Assembly (NCBI GenBank): GCA_017542915.1
Contig: JAFXWI010000052.1
Location: 1 to 17,659 of the forward strand
Reading direction: 5' to 3'
Length of the DNA: 17,659 bases
Origin: Paludibacteraceae bacterium
GTDB taxonomy: Bacteria > Bacteroidota > Bacteroidia > Bacteroidales > Paludibacteraceae
The notes under the pieces are model-generated. The model was not told the DNA's origin and ran no database searches. It was given only the letters and a program-made list of their open reading frames with translations. Shown here in pieces: positions 1 through 5,675 of the stretch (position 1 is its first letter; each line of letters starts with the position of its first letter). A program made the translations under genes and the position numbers.

Positions 1-2
1 AG

Positions 3-794
3 GGAAACCCTGCCTCGAAGATTCTTATTATTGGTAAAGAATGCACTGCGGCAGACTTTGCCTTTACCAACAATGCCTTGATTTGGAAATCAAAGTCCCC
101 CGAAAACATTCCGAACTGGTTTGAGGCTCGTTCATGGGATGTTTATCACCCTCGCCGTCCATTTTACGGACAAATTATGCTGAAGGATAATAACTCATCA
201 AACAATCCCAAGTCTTGGGATGAGTTAAATCGAGGTACTTCCGTGACTTGGAAAGCCCAGCAGCAATTCATAAACCTCCTTCTGCCGCCGGAGCAGCAAG
301 TTCAACCAAGGCAGTTGCTCAATTTCTATGAATATAGTTTTATGACTGACCTGAGTTGTAACTGTATGAAGACGAGCGTAAAGAATGATGCGACCAAGCG
401 CTCCATTGAGCGCAGGATATCCAATGGTGGAATTTTGACACAATCTTTCTTCCGGAACTTTCCCGTCGTCATTTTTGATATCTATCATTACTTCGACTGG
501 TACAAGGATCTGCATATTATTCAAAACTTTGACGGAGGTGTTTTGAATTACACCTACAGGGGAATTATCGTGTCGGAGGAAACATATTCTCATTATGACG
601 AAGCGACGAGAAACAGACTGCCATTGTATCGGGCTAACAATGGTTTTGGGAAGGGCGATTTTATCAATGTTCACGAGAGCGCAGATGGCAAGCATATTCT
701 GTTGCACACAAGTCACTTTGTCGATAATTATCAGCCTCGTTCCTTGGTTTGGATGAAAGAGTTGGCTGATGTTGTTCGCCCTTATTTGAAATAA
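3..794 (+). CDS. Uncharacterised protein, 3' part only (5' end outside window)
   Basis: The reading frame is open from base 3 to the TAA at 792-794, giving 263 visible codons, so the true start lies upstream of the window. The visible N-terminus reads GNPASKILIIGKEC, a beta-strand plus loop that looks like the first strand of uracil-DNA glycosylase-superfamily proteins (GNP..A.IL.IGE). A late HTSHF (about residue 236) could stand where that superfamily has its HPSP-type motif. The middle is rich in aromatic residues (VVIFDIYHYFDWYKD). There is no signal peptide or membrane segment in the visible part. The superfamily suggestion is an inference from two short motifs; the catalytic residues are not the canonical ones and a different family is possible. 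A hairpin at 838-860 may end its transcript. Confidence 0.7.
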   Translation, partial: GNPASKILIIGKECTAADFAFTNNALIWKSKSPENIPNWFEARSWDVYHPRRPFYGQIMLKDNNSSNNPKSWDELNRGTSVTWKAQQQFINLLLPPEQQVQPRQLLNFYEYSFMTDLSCNCMKTSVKNDATKRSIERRISNGGILTQSFFRNFPVVIFDIYHYFDWYKDLHIIQNFDGGVLNYTYRGIIVSEETYSHYDEATRNRLPLYRANNGFGKGDFINVHESADGKHILLHTSHFVDNYQPRSLVWMKELADVVRPYLK

Positions 795-837
795 AGCAAC
801 GCAACACAAACTAGCAAACGTTAAAATGCTATCAGAC

Positions 838-860
838 CGCTGACTCGTGACGAGTTGGCG
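838..860 (+). terminator. Possible hairpin terminator after the first gene
   Basis: CGCTGACTCG (838-847) pairs with CGAGTTGGCG (851-860) over 10 bp, including two wobble pairs, with a 3-nt TGA loop. It lies 44 nt after the stop codon at 794. No U-run follows, so it is either a weak or factor-assisted terminator or an mRNA 3'-end stabilising stem. Confidence 0.35.
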
Positions 861-1027
861 ATTGTCATTTATATCTACCTATGGTTTACTTATTTCCATG
901 TCTAAATTTACAAGCAAATTGTTGATAATTGTTTTTAATTCTTAGCCATACTGGCACGATTTGCTTCGCTATATAGTTGACCTATACGCCTAATTTTGAA
1001 TCATTTTTGGTAATTTTTGACAGATAT

Positions 1028-1148
1028 AAAAAGTCCTCTTCCGATTTTGCCGCTTGTATAAAAATTTGCATTGAGAAAAGTGAGAAATCTGAGAAATCTC
1101 ACAATTCTCACATTTCTCATGTCATTTTTTTATAACTACGGACTTTTT
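1028..1148. repeat. 9-bp inverted repeat bracketing nested GAGAAAT repeats
   Basis: AAAAAGTCC (1028-1036) and GGACTTTTT (1140-1148) are perfect reverse complements enclosing 103 nt. Inside, TGAGAAAT (1081-1088) and ATTTCTCA (1112-1119) form a second inverted repeat, GTGAGAA (1080-1086) and TTCTCAC (1105-1111) an alternative one, and TGAGA/TCTCA (1090-1101) a third. A T7 run (1124-1130) follows the inner stems. The block could be an untranslated RNA with mutually exclusive stems, a terminator, or a remnant of a small inverted-repeat element. I cannot decide between these. Confidence 0.45.
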
Positions 1149-1184
1149 CTTTTCCCCATTCTTTTTCTCCTTTCTATCTATATA

Positions 1185-1209
1185 GTATTATATACATAGT
1201 ATATAATAC
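1185..1209. repeat. Perfect 11-bp A+T-rich palindrome
   Basis: GTATTATATAC (1185-1195), a 3-nt ATA spacer, then the exact reverse complement GTATATAATAC (1199-1209). A dyad of this size could be a dimeric-regulator operator or a cruciform-prone site. No gene start is within 250 bp, so its partner is unknown. Confidence 0.5.
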
Positions 1210-1245
1210 AGAGCATTTTAATCTTTAGTTATTCGTTATATATTA

Positions 1246-1310
1246 CTTATTCATTCCTTATTCATTAACGGTACTGGAACGGACTCGAAACGGAGGCGGA
1301 ACGGAACAGG
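1246..1310 (+). repeat. 11-bp-period tandem repeats (two families in tandem)
   Basis: Two copies of CTTATTCATT(C/A) occupy 1246-1256 and 1257-1267. Directly after come four 11-nt units that all begin AACGG, at 1267, 1278, 1289 and 1300. Two further AACG units at 1337 and 1348 are also 11 nt apart but out of register with the first set. The period is close to one helical turn, so identical faces would be presented to a bound protein, as in iterons. No replication or partition gene is nearby. Confidence 0.5.
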
Positions 1311-1452
1311 CATCTTACGGGCACGTACAGGATGCAAACGACATGCGAACGGGAATGACTGCTAAATAGACCGGTCTTGGAGTTTACGCGGTGGTATATC
1401 AGCACAAAATACATAAAATTCCATTTTATTTAGCGAAAAATGACCCGAATGC

Positions 1453-1483
1453 TTGCATATGTGAAATTTTTGTTGTACCTTTG
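1453..1483 (+). promoter_or_regulatory. Promoter of the split tRNA-Leu (and possibly the downstream genes)
   Basis: TTGCATAT (1453-1460), exactly 15 nt, then TACCTTTG (1476-1483) followed by CAG. The TAnnTTTG box is the Bacteroidota -7 element and TTG sits at the -33 position. The layout is identical to the promoters before gpmI and the PASTA gene. Transcription would begin near 1490, giving a 5' leader of roughly 35 nt before the tRNA. Confidence 0.75.
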
Positions 1484-1506
1484 CAGCCGATTTTGAAATC
1501 TACCCC

Positions 1507-1524
1507 CGTTTGGAGCGCCAAACG
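1507..1524 (+). promoter_or_regulatory. Pre-tRNA leader hairpin
   Basis: CGTTTGG (1507-1513), loop AGCG, CCAAACG (1518-1524): a perfect 7-bp stem ending two nucleotides before the tRNA 5' end at 1527. It would stack directly beside the RNase P cleavage site in the precursor. Confidence 0.5.
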
Positions 1525-1561
1525 ATGCCGCGATGGTGGAATAGGTAGACACGAAGGACTT

Positions 1562-2246
1562 TGACGAAACATTGGAGTTTATGAGTAAACGAAAATGGAC
1601 AGATCAGGATTTTGTAGAAGCAGTACGTACAAGTTATTCTTACGCGCAAGTAATTGAAAAATTACATTTGCGAGTAGCCGGTAGCAACTACGACACTGTG
1701 AAACGCAAAATTCAAGAGTTACACCTCGACACGTCTCACATGACAGGAAAAGGTTGGAACCAAGGAGCACGGTATAAACCTCTCCGAGAGCCTCAACCGC
1801 TCAGTGAGATTTTGGTGGCACACTCAACATTTGTTAACGCAAATCATCTGCGCGAACGATTGTTACGCGAAGGGATTAAGCAGCACAAATGCGAATGTTG
1901 CGGACTGACAGAATGGTTAGGGCAACCTATTGCATTGGAGTTACATCACATCAATGCTATACGGGATGACCAACGATTAGAAAATCTGCAACTGCTGTGT
2001 CCAAATTGTCACGCACTAACTGACAATTATCGAGGAAAGAACAAAGGTAAAGAGTGCTCAGGTCGAAAGGCTTGAAGTAGAAGTGGGCTAATTCGGTGAA
2101 TGGAACAGCCTTTAAATGTTCAGAACGCCGAGCTAAGTGGCGGTAACGCTTAAATGTGTAGAGACTATATACCCACAACCTAAGTCCTCTGGATAAGGTT
2201 AAGACATAGTCCAAGCAGACGCTGAATGATCGGCAGCGAATGTATG
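1562..2246 (+). ncRNA. Group I self-splicing intron in the anticodon of tRNA-Leu(UAA)
   Basis: This 685-nt ribozyme interrupts the tRNA between U34 and A35. P1: exon bases 1556-1561 (GGACUU) pair with guide sequence 1575-1580, with the expected U-G pair (U1561, G1575) at the 5' splice site. The core pairs by eye: P3 GTGGG 2083-2087/CCCAC 2172-2176; P4 TTCGG 2092-2096/CCGAG 2128-2132; P5 GAAC 2103-2106/GTTC 2118-2121; P6 AAGTG 2135-2139/CGCTT 2147-2151; P7 GACTAT 2163-2168/ATAGTC 2206-2211; P8 AACC 2177-2180/GGTT 2197-2200; P9 CGCTG 2220-2224/CAGCG 2234-2238. The intron ends in G (2246). Only three bases lie between the P7 5' strand and the P3 3' strand, so P7.1/P7.2 are absent, which argues against subgroup IA. 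I could not settle P10 or the exact subgroup. The endonuclease gene fills the P2 position between P1 and P3. Confidence 0.93.
1581..2075 (+). CDS. HNH homing endonuclease encoded in the tRNA-Leu intron
   Basis: A 164-residue protein whose likely role is to cut intronless tRNA-Leu alleles and so drive intron homing. The C-terminal half holds a zinc-supported HNH nuclease: CECC near residue 97, ELHHIN near 114 and CPNCHALTDNY near 133, giving the H-N-H order expected of the beta-beta-alpha metal fold. The N-terminal half (KWTDQDFVEAV…SYAQVIEKL… to GKGWNQG) is a small helical domain often found before HNH domains in phage-type endonucleases and is probably the DNA-binding part. ATG 1581 is chosen. 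An in-frame TTG at 1572 would add three residues but lies inside the P1 loop and guide strand. GGAG at 1574-1577 could serve as ribosome binding site but also forms part of P1. The frame is intact with no signs of decay. Confidence 0.9.
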   Translation: MSKRKWTDQDFVEAVRTSYSYAQVIEKLHLRVAGSNYDTVKRKIQELHLDTSHMTGKGWNQGARYKPLREPQPLSEILVAHSTFVNANHLRERLLREGIKQHKCECCGLTEWLGQPIALELHHINAIRDDQRLENLQLLCPNCHALTDNYRGKNKGKECSGRKA

Positions 2247-2330
2247 AAAATCCTTTGGCCAGTGATGGCTGTGCCGGTTCGACCCCGGCTCGCGGTACTA
2301 AACAATCAATCACCTCAATCCCTTTTTATT

Positions 2331-5300
2331 ATGAGGAAATACTTACCCTTATTCTTTTTAGGTGCGCTATTTTTTGCGTGCCTTTTTACGTGCCCGCTTG
2401 CTGCGCAGACTAATATAGTCGCGGACGCGGACGCACTATACGCACTCGCAAATCAGTCTGCCTCCACGGATTTTGCCGGGCAGACGATTGAACTACAGGC
2501 TGACATTGACCTTAGTAATTATGATTGGAAACCGATCGGAACGAAGACCCTTCCTTTCCAAGGTACTTTCCACGGCAACGGACATCTTATCACCGGCTTG
2601 CACCGTTTTGATGCCGCCGCTACGGACGGCGTCGGACTCTTCGGTCATGTCGGTCAGAATGCCATCATCGAGAAAGTGGGTCTGAACGGTATCGTCGTAG
2701 CGAAGAACAAACGCCGTATTGGTGTGATTGCCGGTGTGTGCGACGGTACAGTCCGTCAGTGTTGGAGCATGGCGCAAACAGCCGCAGCAGGTAACATGGT
2801 CGGCGGTTTGGTCGGCGAGCTGACCTCTCATGGTTCGATCACCGACTGCTACAACGCCGGTATGATCCTCAACGCCAACGACACCATCGGCGGCATCGTG
2901 GGACGTAACCAAGGTACACTCCGCCGCGTCTATAACAGCGGATATGCCAAGAACGGCTACGCTATCGTCGGTCTTGACCAAAGCGGCACGTACGACGACT
3001 GTTTTTATGACCGCAAGGTCTATTACCAGCAGCCGGGCGTGGAGCATAACGAGGTCATGCCGGTGGATGTGACAACATCGATGTTCAGCCTCTTTGCTAA
3101 CTCATCCGTTTGGTCCACAGCTTCGGGTCGCTACCCTATCCTCTCGGCATTCACCTCTTCCGATGCAGCCAAACTGTCAGCGGCTCCGATGTTCATCGAC
3201 ACCGATTGGATTGATCCTATCAACCATGCCAACGACCTGACGCGTCCGTTCACGGTATCCACTACCGGCGGCATCGTCTGGGCTTGTCAGGACGAGAGTG
3301 CCAAACGATGGATACAGATCAGCGGAGAGAACGTGAATGTCGTTCGTCCTTGTACGGAGACCGACGTGTTGGTCAACGCCTCGCTCAACGGTCATACGCG
3401 TGTCGTCTATATGCGTCCGAGACGTTTAGAGGACTTCGCTGCCGGTGCTTTCTACGGAGAGAAACGTCATTTCTGTTATAACGAAGAGGGAAATATCCTC
3501 TCGGCTTTCGTCACCAGCACTTCGGCTTCGTACGGATGGACGGAAGGCGATTATTTCTACCGCGTGGAGCTGTACGAGATAATCGGCAACGACACCGTCT
3601 TTGTGCAAGCCCTTTGCGATAATCTGAACGCAGGTGCTTTCACTTCGTGGTTGACCAGTTATGCTATTCCTGCTACGAAAGCCGGTACGTTCGTCTTACG
3701 TCGTTTTGCACATGACGAAGGCTGTGTGGCAGATTGGATTCGTTCCGACGATGAGTTCGTCTATCGTGTGTACGAGCCGTTTGATGCAGGAGCTATACAA
3801 AACGGACGGGACACGCTCTATCTGACCACTACTCCGCTGCCGATCACTATCAGCGAGACTACTCCTGCTACAGGCGGCGGAGGAACACTCACTTATTCAT
3901 GGCTTCTCAACGGCTCGGCTCTGCCGAGTAGCAACAGCGCTTCTCTCATCTATCCGATCACCGAACCGGGCAGTTATACCTTCACCCGCATGGTGAACGA
4001 CAGCGCTGAGTGCGGCAACTCGCTCTCTGATGGATCTTATACCATCGTCATCTACTATCCTTTTGATCCGGGTACTATCTCCGAGAGTTCCGTACTGTCG
4101 TTCTGCACACGTTCTGCTGCGCAGGAATATACCTTAGCGGCGACCTCGGCTACAGGCGGTAGTGGTGTGTACCGCTATCAATGGTACACGGTGAACGGTA
4201 CCGACACCACGGCTATCTCCGGTGCTACGCAGCAGAACCTGACGCTTGGTGACATCGCACCTTTAGCCGGTCAATCGGTTATCTTCGTCCGCAAAGCGGA
4301 AGATAACACCGGTCTGACTCATCTCACGCTTAGCACAGGCGAGACGACCGTTCATGTGATGGCAGAACTGCAGCCGGGAGCTATCTCCGACGGTGCGTTG
4401 CCTAACTACTGCGTTGCCTATGACGCTACGGGTTCGACGATGATCACCGTTTCCATTGCCGAGACCACAGCCGCTACCGGCGACCCGGGTCTCGAATACC
4501 AATGGGTACGTCTGCCGGACGGGGCTATTCTGGCTACTACCAAGGATCTGAATTACACCTTCCCGCTCTCCGAGATCACCATCGGTACTACCTATACCTA
4601 TATCCGCCGTGTGGCTAACCCGGGATGCGAACTCGTGGAGTCGCAAGGTAAGACTACTCAGTATTACGGTCAAGGCACACGCGAAGAGGTGTCTGTCACC
4701 ATCTGCGACGGAGACCTGCCTTACACGATGGATTGGTACGACCAAAGCGGCAACAAACAGACGCATACTTTTATCAACGATGGCGACACATGGCTCGTGA
4801 GCGATATAACAGGCGATTGTCCTGCTGACACCCTCTTTACCGTTCACACCGTCAGCGTGCCGGCATTCAAGATGGATGACGAAGCAAGTCTCTGCCAAGA
4901 GACCAAGACGATGACGCTCTACTACGAGCAGACCGCCGGACTGTCCGATGTGTTCTACATCCGGTACTCAGCCGACTTGGCGAAATACATGGGTCGTCCA
5001 GACACCATGGGCGTGATCACCACACCGGGTGCTATCGTCTTCAATAACATGCCTAATATCGGTGAAGGCGACTGTTACCTGAACGTACAGATCGGTTATG
5101 CCGACCAATCCGAATCGGGCATCTGTTTCAGCCGCAGCCACCGGATGAACCTGTACGTCAGCTTAGGCGGTTACGTCTATAGCAAATACGACCGTGTGGT
5201 GTTCGTCGATAACAACCCCAACAACGGCGCTTTGCCGGGTGTAACGGACAAATTGGAGTTCGTGGCTTACCAATGGTACAAGAACGGCGTCAAGCAAGAC

Positions 5301-5663
5301 GGTCAGACCGGTCAGTACTACCATGAGGACGGACGCGAACTGAACGGCGTCTATTACGTCATGTTGACCGACACCAAGGGCGTTCGGTATCGGTCCTGCG
5401 ATGTGATCCTGCCTAAGGAAACCGCTTCTTCTGCTCCGCAGCGCTCTGCTGTCTATCCGGTTCCTGCTGCGGCAGGACAACCGGTTACCGTAGAAGCGGA
5501 AGGAACCGTTCTCGTTCGTTCTTTCGCCGGAGAGATCATCCAGCGTGCCGAACAAGTGAACGGCTCTACCGTCATCAACGCGCCGTACATAGCAGGTATC
5601 TACTACGTACAGATAACAGCTCCCGACGGTTCCGTCGAGATGCATAAACTAATCGTCAAATAA
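2331..5663 (+). CDS. Secreted T9SS-sorted multidomain surface protein
   Basis: A 1110-residue exported protein. The start ATG 2331 is chosen because it opens a clear signal peptide (MRKYLPLFFLGALFFACLF… with cleavage after LAA near residue 25); the same frame runs upstream into the tRNA and must not be used. Residues about 60-210 carry GLUG-like repeats (GLFGHVGQ, GGLVGE, GGIVGRN). From about 480 there are three roughly 95-105-residue immunoglobulin/PKD-like repeats, starting at FDAGAI, FDPGTI and LQPGAI and each carrying a (Y)xW core motif. The last about 75 residues (YPVPAAAG… GIYYVQI… HKLIVK) match a type A T9SS C-terminal sorting domain, so the protein should cross the outer membrane by T9SS and stay on the surface or be released. 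The ligand is unknown. No promoter is visible in the 33-nt gap after the tRNA, and the next gene follows by 12 nt. Confidence 0.88.
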   Translation: MRKYLPLFFLGALFFACLFTCPLAAQTNIVADADALYALANQSASTDFAGQTIELQADIDLSNYDWKPIGTKTLPFQGTFHGNGHLITGLHRFDAAATDGVGLFGHVGQNAIIEKVGLNGIVVAKNKRRIGVIAGVCDGTVRQCWSMAQTAAAGNMVGGLVGELTSHGSITDCYNAGMILNANDTIGGIVGRNQGTLRRVYNSGYAKNGYAIVGLDQSGTYDDCFYDRKVYYQQPGVEHNEVMPVDVTTSMFSLFANSSVWSTASGRYPILSAFTSSDAAKLSAAPMFIDTDWIDPINHANDLTRPFTVSTTGGIVWACQDESAKRWIQISGENVNVVRPCTETDVLVNASLNGHTRVVYMRPRRLEDFAAGAFYGEKRHFCYNEEGNILSAFVTSTSASYGWTEGDYFYRVELYEIIGNDTVFVQALCDNLNAGAFTSWLTSYAIPATKAGTFVLRRFAHDEGCVADWIRSDDEFVYRVYEPFDAGAIQNGRDTLYLTTTPLPITISETTPATGGGGTLTYSWLLNGSALPSSNSASLIYPITEPGSYTFTRMVNDSAECGNSLSDGSYTIVIYYPFDPGTISESSVLSFCTRSAAQEYTLAATSATGGSGVYRYQWYTVNGTDTTAISGATQQNLTLGDIAPLAGQSVIFVRKAEDNTGLTHLTLSTGETTVHVMAELQPGAISDGALPNYCVAYDATGSTMITVSIAETTAATGDPGLEYQWVRLPDGAILATTKDLNYTFPLSEITIGTTYTYIRRVANPGCELVESQGKTTQYYGQGTREEVSVTICDGDLPYTMDWYDQSGNKQTHTFINDGDTWLVSDITGDCPADTLFTVHTVSVPAFKMDDEASLCQETKTMTLYYEQTAGLSDVFYIRYSADLAKYMGRPDTMGVITTPGAIVFNNMPNIGEGDCYLNVQIGYADQSESGICFSRSHRMNLYVSLGGYVYSKYDRVVFVDNNPNNGALPGVTDKLEFVAYQWYKNGVKQDGQTGQYYHEDGRELNGVYYVMLTDTKGVRYRSCDVILPKETASSAPQRSAVYPVPAAAGQPVTVEAEGTVLVRSFAGEIIQRAEQVNGSTVINAPYIAGIYYVQITAPDGSVEMHKLIVK

Positions 5664-5668
5664 GGAGG
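5662..5668 (+). promoter_or_regulatory. Strong Shine-Dalgarno sequence before the OmpA/LysM gene
   Basis: AAGGAGG (5662-5668) overlaps the upstream TAA stop and lies 7 nt before ATG 5676. Bacteroidota mRNAs generally lack such a site, so this strongly marks the start and suggests translation re-initiation at the junction. Confidence 0.65.
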
Positions 5669-5675
5669 AACGGAT

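Larger units (their letters stand above)
795..1452. other. Gene-free spacer rich in repeats
   Basis: About 660 bases with no convincing coding frame on either strand. It holds a string of symmetric elements: the hairpin at 838-860, a 9-bp inverted repeat bracketing 1028-1148, GAGAAAT-type nested repeats at 1080-1120, an 11-bp palindrome at 1185-1209, 11-bp tandem repeats at 1246-1310, and a 7-bp inverted repeat ATAAAAT/ATTTTAT at 1413-1429. Composition shifts sharply, from very A+T-rich (1021-1270) to G+C-rich (1268-1380) and back. Such a mosaic next to a tRNA gene would fit an old insertion or deletion site, but no integrase, att duplication or transposase is visible. Confidence 0.6.
1527..2297 (+). 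tRNA. tRNA-Leu(UAA), interrupted by a group I intron
   Basis: Exon 1 is 1527-1561 and exon 2 is 2247-2297; joined they give 86 nt. The acceptor GCCGCGA (1527-1533) pairs with TCGCGGT (2290-2296), with one G-U pair at the end. The D stem is GTG/CAC. The anticodon stem AAGGA (1554-1558) pairs with TCCTT (2251-2255) around a 7-nt loop CTT+AAAA, so the anticodon is UAA. The long variable arm is GGCCA-GTGA-TGGCT, and the T arm is GCCGG/CCGGC around TTCGACC. Discriminator A73 and the class II variable arm are both leucine features. The next bases are CTA, so CCA is not encoded, as is common in Bacteroidota. Because the gene is split, continuous tRNA searches may miss it. Confidence 0.95.

Noticed and set aside
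1527..1561. Exon 1 as a degenerate tRNA fragment left by an integration event
   Set aside because: The second exon at 2247-2297 completes it perfectly and the intervening sequence folds as a group I core, so splitting by an intron is the better reading.
1562..2246. Group II intron or insertion sequence as the tRNA insertion
   Set aside because: No domain V, reverse transcriptase, transposase, terminal inverted repeats or target duplication; P3-P9 pairings fit group I.
2226..2330. In-frame ATG at 2226 that would extend the T9SS protein by 35 residues
   Set aside because: It lies inside the intron and the tRNA 3' exon; the signal peptide clearly starts at ATG 2331.
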